Source: Epiperipatus broadwayi
Lineage: Eukaryota; Onychophora; Udeonychophora; Euonychophora; Peripatidae
DNA length: 64,000 bases
NCBI GenBank assembly: GCA_028023455.1
Contig: JAQFVV010006855.1
Span: forward strand, 186,001 to 250,000
Reading direction: 5' to 3'
A program made the translations under genes and the position numbers. The notes below the pieces were generated by a model that was not told the DNA's origin, searched no databases, and saw only the letters and a program-made list of their open reading frames with translations. Within the stretch, counting starts at the first letter, position 1; every line of letters begins with the position of its first letter. Below, one piece after another: positions 1-12,900 of this stretch.

Positions 1-950
1 CTCCACTAAGTTCTCATAGTGATGAAGCAGTAGAAGATTTTTATATGGATGTACAAAAGGCTTTTGATCAGAGTAAACAACATTTTAAAATTGTTATGGG
101 AGACTTTAATGCTAGAATTCGTAAACAAATGAAAGATGAATGTGCTGTAGGTAATTTTGGTTATGATAATAGAAATGAGAGAGGACATAGACTTGTGGAA
201 TTTGCAGAAAAAGAAAAATTTTATATTCTGAATTCTTTTTTGAGAAAAATGTTAAAGGGAAATGGACATGGAAGAATCCAAATGAACGCACACAGAATTG
301 GATTATATTTTGACTAACAGAAAATACATATTTCAAGATTGTAATGTTCTTAATAAATTTAGCACAGGAAGTGATCATCGATTAATAAGATGTAAAATAC
401 GTGTTAATGCAAAACTAGAGAGGCAAAAATTATTACGAAAAACAATATTTACAGTTGATATTCCTAATCTTCAGAAACATTCTAATGAATTTAAATTAGA
501 ACTTACAAATTGGTTTAAAGTATTAGTAGATTTTGAACATGATTCAGATTTGAATAAAATTAATATGAAAATAACTGATACACTTTTAAAAACTGCAACA
601 AAGATAGCTGGTAGAAAAAAGCAACAATTGACAAATAAAATTTCTACTGACACTAGGGAATACAAAGATATACAAAAATGATGCATTAAAAAGGATTGAA
701 AATCTCGAATTTTGTAAAGTGGTGCGGAAAAGAGTTGAAAATGATATAAGAAAGTATAACTGTAAAATAGCAAGGAAAGCTGTAGAAGAGAATAAAAGTC
801 TCAAGAGTGTAAAACAACATTTTGGTATTGGTAGGAAATTTATATCTGCCATAAGAAAAAAAGATGGAATTATTACTAAAAAACAAGATAACATCATGAA
901 ATGGATAGAAGACTTTTATCAAGAATTACATGGTATTAAAGAACAAGTAA
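1..950 (+). pseudogene. RTE-like LINE fragment: endonuclease domain and linker
   Basis: Remnant of a non-LTR retrotransposon whose endonuclease nicks target DNA for reverse transcription. Seen: the reading begins inside the endonuclease with an SSHSDEAVEDFY-like segment (frame 3), then the MGDFNARI motif near 97-120, a GYDNRNERG segment near 160-185, and after two frameshifts (about 265-305) DYILTNRK and the catalytic-type TGSDHR motif near 365-380. A linker rich in K and E follows (about 400-940, ending near DFYQELHG), again frame-shifted near 680-720. No reverse-transcriptase motif follows before homology is lost near 950. The order matches endonuclease-reverse transcriptase ORFs common in arthropod and flatworm genomes (RTE-like; clade by recall). 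It is cut at the window edge, and a minus-strand relative lies at 62.06-62.72 kb. Dead: two or more frameshifts and no RT. Confidence 0.85.
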
Positions 951-1067
951 TTATAGTACTTTATTATCTAGGTTTCATTTCTAACACCTTCAGACAAATA
1001 AGACATTTTACTGATTACAAACTAATATTTAAATATTAGTATATTGAGAGAATTGTAAATTAAACAA

Positions 1068-1268
1068 TTACAGCAAATTTCTTCTTTTCGTCTTGTTAAT
1101 GGCATTCAGTTGAAATTTAGAATCAATAGATGGCAGATAGTAATTTTTATTAAGTTCTTGTTCATCGATATCTTGTCCAATATACGGTTTCCACCAATAA
1201 GGAAATTTGTATCTGGTATCAGTACACCTGGATTTGTTTATCTGATGTGCCTTTCCACTAGTGGCCAT
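1068..1268 (-). CDS. Possible small protein or terminal exon, unidentified
   Basis: A 66-codon frame with a true ATG (1266-1268) in a favourable AAAATGG context, ending TAA. The product is polar and basic, with PYWWKPYIGQDIDEQEL in the middle and a KTKRRNLL end. Composition is richer than the surrounding DNA and the residues do not look like random AT-rich translation, which is why it is listed. No domain is recognised, no upstream splice acceptor or promoter is evident, and the sense strand at the same place is also open for 61 codons. It follows the truncated LINE, so it could be a captured exon, a retrocopy piece or chance. Low confidence. Confidence 0.25.
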   Translation of the reverse strand: MATSGKAHQINKSRCTDTRYKFPYWWKPYIGQDIDEQELNKNYYLPSIDSKFQLNAINKTKRRNLL

Positions 1269-1298
1269 TTTCTTTTTTTATTATTAAGCTATTAGCCC

Positions 1299-1376
1299 AT
1301 ATATATATATATATATATATATTGTGTGACCTTCCAGGTTGACACCTTATATTGTGACCTTCCAGGTTGACACCAG
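1299..1376. repeat. (TA)n tract and a 28-bp tandem duplication
   Basis: A (TA)n run (1299-1322) is followed by two copies, 28 bp apart, of a unit containing TGTGACCTTCCAGGTTGACA (starting 1325 and 1353). Local duplication beside a microsatellite; no function inferred. Confidence 0.85.
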
Positions 1377-1940
1377 GAAGAAATGTGGGAAGTTCACATT
1401 TGTGCTAACAATGGATAAAGATAGTTATCTGAGAAAAATGAATTGAGATGTAATTTGCTAGTTAAAATTAGGATTTAAAAAAATTAAAACTTTAATTGGG
1501 TGTACTGATTGGTAGAGTTTTGGATTATATATGTTTGGTAGTAGAAGAGGAGGATGAACAATATTAGGGATGTTTGTATGTAGTAGAAAAATTTACATGT
1601 CATAATAAGCAGATACATAGATATATTATTAATTAGAATTTTTTTTTCTATATTTTATTTATTATTTACTGATTATGTATTGTTCATAATCTTATATTTA
1701 AAAATGATAAAGATTATTTGTATATTAGTGAACAACATTTATAAATTAATATTTGATATTTAATATTTTTATTATTATTATGTTTATTCCATTCAAACTT
1801 TGTATTATTAAAATTTTATAAGTAAAATTCTGGCACATTTCCAAAGTTGATTGTAATCAAAAAGAAACACAGAGGGCGTGAGTGAAGAGAGTCACAGAGT
1901 TTAAAACTTGAAGAAAAGTAAAAAAATTACAAGGAAGATG

Positions 1941-2088
1941 TAATAATTTACTAAGGCTGTAACCTTAGAAATAAGCGTCTGAAAAATACGAAGGTAGGGA
2001 CCTCTATAGGTCTTAAAAACACAAGAGGTCCCTACCTTCGTATTTTTCAGACGCTTATTTCTAAGGTTACAGCCTTAGTAAATTATTA
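1941..2088. mobile_element. Perfect 65-bp inverted repeat (fold-back or MITE-like)
   Basis: The arms 1941-2005 and 2024-2088 are, base by base, perfect reverse complements, with an 18-base spacer (2006-2023). Ends read TAATAATTTACTAAGG and its complement; the arm also contains CTAAGGCTGTAACCTTAG, itself partly palindromic. There is no coding capacity. Size and structure fit a fold-back MITE with TA ends, or a hairpin-RNA locus. No mismatch in 65 bp implies a recent origin or gene conversion. Confidence 0.85.
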
Positions 2089-4050
2089 CTTAATATAATA
2101 ATGGGCATTTAATAAAATTTATAATTACAACTTTAAAGGAAGATGTAAAAAAAAAACTTAAAAGAATCAATAACTCTCTCTAAGAGTATTAGAACAAGTA
2201 TAAAAAAAACATTGCAAGGATTCTAATCATATACCTGTGGAGAATTTTCTATTATACTACTGGAATAATATAAAAATGAGGAGATAAACACCTCCTCCCC
2301 CCAGAGGGAAACCAGCTCCAAATTTCTGTCAAGCGATGATCCATATTCACTACCTTTAAAATGCCTGGATGATTTGTAAGCTAAGTAATTATGATTTGTT
2401 TTAAAGTATTACCAAAAATAAATAATATCAGAATGATAAAATTGTTTAAAATAAAGCTAAAATTTTCTTACTAAACGCTATAATTAAACGCTTGATTTTC
2501 AATTTTAATAATTTTCTATCAATATTCTGCAAAATAAAATTTAAAATGAAAGTGTTTATCTATTTAATCTTATATCAAGAAGATAATTTTATACTGTATA
2601 ACTTTGCTATTCGCGCATATATAATAAAATAATTCCAATGCATGCAAATGTTATTATAACGGCTATCACGGAATTCTAGGATAAAAAAAACAACAAAAAG
2701 ACTATTGTCATTCTTAACAAATTATGCTTTAACAATCGGATAGACATTTTTTTTTATGTTATAATTTACTGTTGTCTTTGAAATTGATATGTATGTTTCT
2801 TTCAACTTTAAAAAAATTTTTTTTAAAAAACAAAACAAAACAATGTAACTTCATATCATTATAATATGATAATTTATTATTTTGTATGATCTAGAAATTA
2901 TATTATAGGTGATTATAGATATTCGGATGTGTGCGTGATGCTATAAATTATTATTTTAAAAAATAGTATTTATTATGCTTTAATTTCGTTAATGAAGTTT
3001 ATTTAAAAAAATAAAGAATTAAAACCTTGTCTGTTATAAGTTGGAGGTAGAAAGAGTCAAGGGACGATTAGATTATTTAGATTGAGTTTGGAGATATTAT
3101 TTAACCCTCACGTATATAAGTATAAGGATAGATATAAATATAAGTGTTTGGTTATTGTTTTCCCTGCCTTTCTTTATTGTTGTATATTTAATGTTAGATG
3201 ATATACACTGATTATAACAGATAAGTGTTGTATAAAATTTTATAATATGTATAAAGATGATTGATTTATGGCATCATACAAGTTCTATAAATAAGCTAAT
3301 AAAAAAAAATGTTTTAAAAGTACATTATATTTATGATATTATAAAAGCACACATATTCGAAAATATATGATTCATATAGTAAATATTAGTCAATTTTGGT
3401 TTTACTGTAGAAGAAATGTAATTGGTTAGAAAGGTGCATAAAATAATATATATATTTTTTGTTTATTTATTATTTAGTTTGTCTTTTAATTTCTAATAAA
3501 TGTTTTATTGAATTAATAGCCCATAGGAATTGCTTGATTATATACGTTCGATTCTCCATTTCCACACACTCACACATATATGGTTAACATAGCCCTAAAT
3601 ATATAAATTTGCCAGTAGAAATCAATTTATATAATCTGTCTGGAGATGATAAATCACCATATTACAGTGCTAATAATATATTCTACTTTGCTTAGAATAG
3701 ATGGTTGTGTGGATATAAAAGGTACCAGACCCTCATCATTATCTATTCTATACTAAATATGATAATTGATAATTTTGCAATAGTTTTGTAATTGAATAAA
3801 TGTGTGGCATATGATTAAATTAGTGATACAGAATTGTCATAAATGTTTTATTACTTTTATTTGCATCCTATATGAAGACCATATCCTATAACCTCAATTG
3901 AGCTAAGCCATAGAATAATTACAATATAAGAATCTTTTAAATAAGTTTAAGAGCAATTTACAATTATAAATTTTATTCTATCTTGTATAGAATTGGTGCC
4001 TGGGCATTTATAAATCTAATAAAGTGAATAAGTGAAGAAGACAGAGGTTA
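2089..4050. other. AT-rich non-coding DNA
   Basis: No credible gene. There are homopolymer-rich stretches and isolated TATA-like strings (for example ATATAAAAG near 3713), with no reading frame downstream. Confidence 0.6.
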
Positions 4051-4051
4051 C

Positions 4052-4052
4052 A

Positions 4053-4106
<54 letters not shown>

Positions 4107-4107
4107 T
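4052..4107. repeat. (TA)n/(GTATAT)n microsatellite
   Basis: Alternating TA with interspersed GTATAT units; simple repeat. Confidence 0.9.
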
Positions 4108-5057
4108 GTACTCTTTTGTTTAGGTTAGGATGAATTGTTTAAATCAATTTACTTAAAAATTTTAAATTTAAAAGTTATTTTAGGGGTATGATATATATGT
4201 TGTGTTAACGATCTTTTTAAAAGTCTAATTAAAGTAAATAAGAATATTTACTGTAGAATATTATGTTAAAATTGTAAAATAAGTCAACTAAAGATAAATT
4301 ATAATATTGTATGGTTAGAAAAACTGGCCATAATAAATACTGCATTAACAAGTCTTACAAATAAATGTTTAAAGTAAATTTTAAAAGTAATAACTTAAAG
4401 TTAAGTAAATAATATATTTGAGAAATAAGAAAATAATATTTAATAATTGAATGTAAAATATTTATTTATTAATAGTATTGTGGTAGAAGATAAATATTTG
4501 ATTTTATAATATCGAACTATTATTTTAAAAGTTGTTATATTATTTTATTTAAAAATTTATTTTTTTTAAAATTGAATTATTTAGTTTATTTTCAGCTAAA
4601 TTATACGCATTTCATGTGGGTTGTAAGTCATGTGACAGATAGATATCGGTACACACATGCTTGCGAGTTTTTTTTAGTAAAGTTGTAAAACTGTTTTAAA
4701 ATTCTATTATAAGGTTTAAAATATTATATTGAACTACCACGAGATAAAAAATAAAATTAGCTAGTAAAAATATTAAGTTGTGTTTTTATTTATTTTAAAA
4801 ACGAATGAAATAAGTAAAATTAGATTTTTGTTTTGTTTTGAAAAATAACTATGTTTTAAAAAGCTAAAGGTAATAACAAATATTATGATATAATTTTAAA
4901 AGTTATTTTGAAGTGTTTGGTAAATGTAAATAAATATGAAAATTAACTAGGAATTAAATAATATAAGAAATAATAAATATTAGATAAATCATTGTTTATT
5001 TTTAACTTTGATTCTGCCTTGTTGGCTAGGAATGTAAATAAGCTAGCAGAGCATTGT

Positions 5058-5099
5058 TTGGTTAACCAATCAAGGGAATAATTTGTTTGGGTATAAAAA
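5058..5099 (+). promoter_or_regulatory. Candidate promoter: CCAAT palindrome and TATA box
   Basis: A perfect 12-bp palindrome TTGGTTAACCAA (5058-5069, containing CCAA on both strands) lies 22 bp before TATAAAAA (5092-5099). The layout resembles that in the LTRs at 26.97-27.00 kb (ATTGG... then ATATAAAAAG). No ORF follows; it may be the promoter of a lost LTR or of a non-coding RNA. Confidence 0.35.
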
Positions 5100-8000
5100 T
5101 CGGTGCACAATTATTTTCAAGGTACTACTACTTCTGTTAACTAAGTGTGCTATATTAAACATCTTAACTTTTATTAGTTTACAGTTGAAGGATTAAAAGT
5201 ACCATTAATAGTCAATTATATTAATTTCTATGATCAAGAAAGTACAGTAAATTATTATAAGAATGTATAATACTGAAATGCCATGCTAAAAGCTAAGTAA
5301 TTCCTTATCTGCCAATTTATTAAGCCTAATTCTAACATCACATTAAACATGAATTGATCATTATTAAATTTTAATTTATGTGAAAAATATCAAAATTATT
5401 ATTTTCCATTGGGCATATAATTTTTCCAGTAGTAATTAATAATCTTAATTTGCTATGGAGATTAGCAAATCGGACATCACATGGAATGTTTAAAAAAGTT
5501 CGCCAGAAATCAAAAGTAAAAAAATATAAAAAATGCTTTTATTCGGAAGACTTATTTAGAACTGAAACTAGGAAAATAAATGGTAAAGTTCTAAAAAAAC
5601 TTTTAACCCGATAAAATAATTATTTTGGAAAAGGCAGAAATGTTTCTTTATGAAGAAATATTTAATAGTATATTTTAAAAAATAGGGTAATAATTTTAAA
5701 GATGTAAAAACCAAGTCCGTTATCAAAACGTTTCATATCTTATGGAAAAGAAATCTTTCAAATAAGTAATAAAAATAACATATCATTAAGATGTCATACA
5801 AAAGATTTCGAAAATTGTGTATGGAAATGTTTTAAATGCATAATAAGTATTGAGGAACACTGATTGAAATTATTTTGTTATATGATATCGAAAGTACTTT
5901 CAATAATTATTTTATTGAATAACAGCAATTATGAACTATTACTTTATAATCTTTTAAGAGCAAATCCATGGTTATTTAGGTATCAATCTGGATATTTTAA
6001 AATCGACTTACCTTATTTTTATTTTTGAAAAATTGTCATTCATTTTGTTTTAAAAGTGGAACCAACAGAGCATGCATGATTTTGGTGTCAGTAAAAGTTT
6101 TATCAACAAGTGCTGAAATACCCGAGAGAGGAAAAAAATAACATTTTTCTTTTAATGAACTTTTATCGATGGAGTTTCTTTTTTCGTAAATATGATTTTT
6201 TTGAATTATTTTTTACTAATCTTAGTGTTAATGCTTATTCCTGGGTTAGAAATAGGAAAGAAGCATAAAATATTAATCTATTTATTAACATAATGCTTAG
6301 ATTTTTATTAAAAATATTTAATAATTTTAAGAGAAAACATAATATTTTAAGTGTAATAGTATTGAATGAATGATATATACTATGCAAGTTTTATTATTTA
6401 GTTCGTGAACCAGAAACATCAATTAAGTGATTAACCAGTGGAGATATCACTTATGGTAATAATTGTAAAAATATTAATGATTTTATAATGTATTTTTTTT
6501 AGATAGTCAAAATATTATGTCATTTTTTTGTGTGGATGTGTGAGAACGTATATAAAAACATGATGCATACAAAGAGCTTATAGGAGTGTATTTATTTAAA
6601 AATATATGCATACTTTTAGCTTATATTATAAATATATTCTAACGTAATAGGAATATAATTGTATGATTTTATCGTGATTCAAATTAATGCTTATTTTAAG
6701 TGGTTAAAGTATTAAAGTATTATGTCGATACTAATTATTTATATTTTGGTTCAAGAGTTATTAAAGAAAGGAAGCAATCATATGCGAATTTATTTATTGT
6801 TGTAGAAAGGTTGTAAGAATTTTAGCGATGTAGAGTGATACATCTCTAAAGAAGTTGTAAAAATAGTGACTTGGAAGTAAATTAAATGAAACCAATATGA
6901 TGTTTTATGTAGGATTTATTAATATGGAAACAAAAATAATCGATGATGATGGTTACGCAAGTATAGATAACTTAGCCCTATAGCTTGTATATTTTCCATG
7001 GCAGTGTTTTCTTTGTGTTGAAGTTAAATGTTCCATAGAGCTGAATAAATAGCTTGGACATTATATTTTGTGATGGATGTTATTAGACATATAAGTCATA
7101 CCTCATTTTTATATACTGTTACCATGATGATTATATAATAGAGGTACTATTAGGTTAGACTCTAATTTGTTTTATATGCCTATGCATCTGTTCGCTATCA
7201 AAATTTCTAGTATTACATCGTATAGGATTGTATTTAGAATAGGAAATGATAAATAATTTTGGAGGTGTGGATCGTATTGAAAAGAATAAGATAAGTTGTC
7301 TTACTTGAAGTGAAGATAGAGATGAATACAAAGATTATAAGAATATGGTGTATCAGGAAAAGAATCATAAAATTTTCATATTCGAAATTTTTTTTTTATA
7401 AAGATGTGTAAGTGATAATTAAAATAGGTTTGTGAAAATATTGAATAATTGTTAAGTATTTTAAAACTTACATATAATGCATATTTTTTGGCAAGTAATA
7501 TGATAAAACCGAATCGTATTTAAATGATACAGATAATTATAGATTTTTTAAATGTTAGTCTGTAGCAACGATATATACCAACACATACATGTTATCTGAT
7601 ATTAAATTAATATTCAGTCAGTAGTATATTTAAACCGCTATGTTGTTAATTAAATTTATTCATGTCGTTATTAAGTTGGGAATAACTACATGATATGTTA
7701 AATTATTTCAAAAGAACTAAGTACAAGTTAATAAATGAATATTAAACTGGTTAATTTTTTCATTTTGTATCTTGAGTTTACTAAATTAATGTACATGTAA
7801 CAGAAATACATTATATTAATATTTTAATAAGAGATATGTAATTTAAAAAAAATGTTCCATAATTTATTTTTATAGTTTATTTCTGAAAAGTACAGAAAGT
7901 GTGATGATGTAAAGTTCATTAATGATGTAAATATTGTATATAAGTTTATTGTTGAAGTTATAAATAAAATTTGTTAAACTTGTTTTATAAATCTTGGTGT

Positions 8001-8623
8001 TGACTTAATTTCTCCACATTACAGATACATAATTACAGATAATTTGAATTTTAAATATAATATTTGCACAACATGAATAAGATTATTATTTAAGAATTAT
8101 AATATTTTCTTGATATGATTTCTTCAAAAAACTTCATTTGTCATATTATTATTATGGTCATATAGTAACTATAAGATATTTACACAGAATTATAGTATTA
8201 TTTATTGCCACATATTCTCAGATTATAAGACTATACCACATATTTATAAGATGCCATGTGAATAATAAGAAAATTATATTATATTACTTATTGTTATTAT
8301 TCATGATTAGTGTTATAAAGGTAAAATAGATAAGATTAAATGATACATTGAAGATTATTATTAATATTATTATTTATTTATTATTAGTGATAGTCAGATG
8401 TATTTGAGAATATTAAATCCCTTATCATGCTTAATTACAGAAATTATAATTGTCTAAAATTATTTTAAAAGAACCTGAGATTATTTGAACTAAATTATTT
8501 AGATAAAATGATGAAGATTGTTTTATTGGGATAATTTTAATTAATTAAGTAATTATTGAAGATATAGGAATGCTATAGATTTAGTGTTTGAGATAGTAAG
8601 AGAGAGGATAGTATTATTATGCC

Positions 8624-8657
8624 ATTGAGGTAATATCCTATGGGATATTGGCTCAAT
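8624..8657. repeat. Imperfect hairpin
   Basis: ATTGAG and CTCAAT ends enclose AATATCC/GGGATATT, giving a stem of about 15 bp with two mismatches around a 3-4 base loop. Function unknown. Confidence 0.5.
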
Positions 8658-8889
8658 GTATTCTACTTGCCACTTTTAAATTCACTTCATAGTCTCATGA
8701 TTTTTATTAGATATTTATTTAATTAATTTATGAAAGTGAACTATATTATTATTTATTAATTTGAGCTAGTTTAATGACATACAGCATTGGAGAATATATT
8801 TATTATTGATTAAATACATTTTAGATGAGCATAATTATTTATCTGAGACCAATTTATTATTATTACATATTTCTGGAGGTGAGGGTACA

Positions 8890-9900
8890 ATATAGTATTA
8901 TTACCGGGAGCACCCATATAATAAAATTATATAATAAAACAGCTGATGTTTCAGTACAATAACAAGTACTTTCCTCAGAGCTCCATCATTTTCAAATCTT
9001 AGGAATGTGTGTGATGAAATTTAAAATCGTTATTTTTCTTTATTTATTTTCTCCTCTTACTCAAATTCTAATGGTTGAAAAATTAAAAAAAATTTTTTTT
9101 ATCTTCCAATAGCTTTTTCCAAATATTGTTAATTTGTTTTCATTTATGCTCTTGGGCCTTTTAAAAAAACTGTATAATTTCTCTTAGCAGATTCTGATCA
9201 TATTGTTCAATTTTTTCCAGATTATGTGTTTTATTAAAATTGATGTGATTGTTAGTTAATATTGTGTGTGGATAAATGGCCGATGAAATGGAATTTACTC
9301 TCTCAAAATGTATTTTTCCTTTCTTACTTTAATTCTATGACTAGTCTGTTCACGATGTGATTGCAAACAAACTCCACATGGAATTTCATATATGTCATGA
9401 CACTACAAAGGAATTTTATCTTTAAAGCATGAAAAAACTTCACCAATTTTTTAAAATGTAGAATAAACTGTGAGGATATTATTTTTCTTTAAAATGTTAT
9501 CAATTTTATCAGTTGCTTCCTTTATATATGGCAGGACCCTCTTAAATTCTGAAGTATTAAAAAAAATTTTATTATATAAAAATCCCTATTAATAATCATG
9601 TGATCAAAACCATTATGTAAAAGCATTTTTAGTAGCATAAATATCCTGGTGAAAATGGCTGTCATCAGAACTTTTTTTAGTTCTATCTATATCTTTGTGA
9701 AAAATAATTGTGCTGAATGGAGATAAGAAAAAATATGAACATATTTTCCAATGTGTATTTTTTTCTATATATACAATAGAATAAAAAACCAATATGTTTT
9801 TCTTCCAATTAAAATATCTAAGAATGGAAGTTGGTTATTATTTTCTATTTCCATAGTAAATTTTTAGTAGTAGAGATATCTTAGATATTTTAATTGAAAC
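8890..9900 (-). pseudogene. Decayed Penelope-like element, RT C-terminus to 3' end
   Basis: Penelope-like elements encode a reverse transcriptase plus a GIY-YIG endonuclease. Reading the minus strand from about 9900 downward shows ENNNQLPFLDIL, then in shifted frames FSIYRKK-like, THTGKY-like and LRTL-like text and VLPYIKEATDKI near 9520, all in the order of known Penelope ORFs. Further on come IPCGVC near 9370 (the cysteine segment of the GIY-YIG region) and a terminal GHLSTHNINN/HNLEKIEQYDQNL stretch near 9200-9260. It has many stops and frameshifts. The 3' tail (8890-9000), with GATGGAGCTCTGAGGAAAGT followed by TACTTGTTATTGTACTGAAA, resembles Penelope tails as I recall them. Only the C-terminal third remains. 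Family call from motif order; no search run. Confidence 0.65.
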
Positions 9901-12900
9901 AAAGACATGTGGATCTCTATTCCATAGTATATTGAAGCAGTTCAATCTGAGAGTCAGATGGTGCTTCACAACCCATTCCAATCTCCCAGGACCAAACTAA
10001 ATTTAAACTCCATTTCTTATGCTAATATACATACTTCTTTAACATATTTTTTTTTTGCTTTAGTCTTAAAACTAAGCAGGACATAGATATTTATTAATAT
10101 CTTATAAATAAATACATAATATATAATTTCAAGTCTTATACATGCACAAAGGATATGTATATGTAATAAGTGATAGGAGATTATTTATATCATGTATAAT
10201 CGATTGTATATTTAAAATTTTGTAAAATATTATTTATTTTTAGTAATGGCATTTAGAAAAGATGATGCAATCCTGCTGAATATTCTAAAATACAATTAAT
10301 TAATTATCAGAAAATCCATTAGCAGTATTTAGAAGTTTTATAAATTTACAAAATTAATATAATATCAATTAACAGAAATTTTATTCATTTGTAATTCAAT
10401 TTTAAAATCTAAAATTAGATGTTATTGTATGAGGAATGTTTGGCATGGTTGTATTGTCTTATTACTAATTATAACAAAAGCATGCATCCAGTCTGCAAAT
10501 TGCAGATCGAAAAGTTATGTAAAATCACCTAAGGTGGGTAACTAAAAGCATTCCTGAGCAAATATAAAACTGGTATAAAAAGGCCATTTTGAAAACACAA
10601 GAGAGGAGATACATTTTAAAAAAAGTAATGGCAAGCCGAATCTATGCTCATGGTAATCCTAAATCAATGTGCTATGAATAGAGATGGAAGATCCTCCTTC
10701 CATAGCCAGTCAATTCATTTTTCCAAGAAGTATTATCCTGGACCCTTCCACCATGAACTCTGATGTATTTAAACAGTAAATGACAGAAATGCTACCTGCC
10801 TGACTAATATAAATCCAAGAACTAGATCTAGTTTTAAATATATTCTGCAATGAACTGAGGACCATTAGTAATGACTGATTAAAGTAATAAGTTCCAGTTG
10901 CTGCCTAAAAACTCATAGACTTTCATTAAATAACTTCAACCTTAATCTAAATGTGTCACTTAACTTTTTTATCATGTACTACAATTCTTTTAGCTGATCT
11001 TAGAGATCAGAAACCAATTACTAATTAAAAATGATTTGTAACTTCTTGCCTGAGTTTTAATGTGTACTTAACTCTCTATAAACTCTCTATTAAAGTCTCT
11101 CCTATCATTGAGTCTTTATTAGATAATAGTTTCCTATTTCATTTCATGCAACAGCAATATTTTATATTTTTTATTAGCATATTTTATATTTTGAAAATAA
11201 TATGCCAATAACATCCTAAACTCACAAGTATGTTTGCTCTCCCCTCAAACCCCCCCCCCCCATTTTTTCATGGGTAGGTTAATTAATGCTTAGTTAAAAA
11301 CCATTTTGTTATTTTCATTACAGCGGACGCTTGCCAGTTTGGGGAAAAACAAGTTAATTATATCTTAATGTTACAATCAAAAAGTAAAACTGAAATCTGT
11401 TTTTCTAACTAAAAAGTAATTCTAAAAAATGTTTTTCTCAATTTAAATAATAGTACTAATACTAAAATGATAAAATGTGTTTATTTAAAATGAAATATTT
11501 TGTTTGATGAAATAAATATCAATATTCACCACCTAACTCTTATATATGTCATTATTTGTAAAATGTAATAAAAGCACTTAGAATCAAATTGTCATATTTT
11601 GTTCCAACATTTTGTGGGAAGTTATATATGCAAGATAATGTAATAAGAAGAGATGAATTCTCAATTCTAGATAGATTATTATTTATATCAATTAATTTAA
11701 GTTATCCATTACTGTTTAGTAACTCAATCATACCATTATGCTGGATATTCCAAATACATAGGTAATAATGAAATAATTATATCTTAAAATTCTTATATAT
11801 GTTGTTTCAGGCATTGCACACATACAGGCCTCCTCATCCACTTATATATTGAACCACCCACCTTCCTTTTAAAACACCTCAACTACTAACTAATAAATAA
11901 GATGAATGAAAATGACCACAACTAACAATATCAACTACTATTTCCTTTGCTGTGCCTTACTGAATCACCCAGTCTTCGAAGATGTTTAGTCCTCAGGTAA
12001 AGCATAAACTATTATCAGTAGTAAACTACCAACAATACCAACACTCGACTACCAAAGCAACACTGACCAAATAAACACTTTATTTTTTTAAAGAAGAAAA
12101 AACCCTTTAGGCACCAGCTAATTACAGTGTAATTAACATGTCCATCAGATCATCCCACTTTGGTACTTGAGATCCTCGCTAGCTCAATCGGTTTCTAATC
12201 ACCCTCTAAGAGAAAAACTTGTATGTCAAAAACACTGCCCAAAGCTACTACTACTATTTTAATAACTAATATGACAATCAAATGAAACGTCCTAGCTAAA
12301 CAAAAAAATGTTCCACTCTAATACTTCAATTTTAAAAATAAATAATAAATAATATTGTACTGAATGTAGCAAACATTTATGTCTTTAAACCAACAAATCT
12401 TTATTTTAAAATAATATTATAATGTCCTTATCCTTTTAATTTTGAAATCAATTATTTATTATCAATGATTAGATTTTTTTCCTCCCCACTTTATTAAAAT
12501 ATATTATTACACTTACCTGCATATATTCAAAATAAACATAAATATTTAAAAAAAAAAGTTTTTAAGTATTTTCTTTTTATTTAAAATAAATCAATCGTTT
12601 TATCTTATAATTAAAAACATGCACACTTTCTTTTTTAAAGTTAAAATAATCATTTTAATACATCTCCATAATAAATAAAATATACACGTTACATTAGTTT
12701 TAAACTCACACATACATGCATGTAATGTCTTTAAATATTATTCACTATAGAAGCTGATATCGTTTATTATTATTATTCCAAAATATTATCTCATGAAGTT
12801 TAAAGTTTTATTTTCTTAAAGATTAATTCATAGAGTTTAAAGTTTATTTAATGCAGTTTATCTTTTATTTTTTAAAGGCAAATCAGGAATGAGAGGATAT

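Larger units (their letters stand above)
4108..8860. other. Gene-free block with G-over-C skew
   Basis: No reading frame above about 63 codons and no recognisable domain. On the plus strand most lines carry clearly more G than C (for example 4381-4440 and 7261-7320), unlike the C-richer 9-12.7 kb DNA. It contains a CCAAT/TATA arrangement near 5.06-5.10 kb and an AATAAA at 7963-7968. Strand-asymmetric, purine-leaning DNA of this kind is usual in retroelements, so this may be an old LTR or leader, but no paired repeat is present. Confidence 0.45.

Noticed and set aside
4108-8860. A complete second long-LTR retrotransposon
   Set aside because: No direct repeat pair, primer site or polypurine tract could be found; left as an unexplained block.
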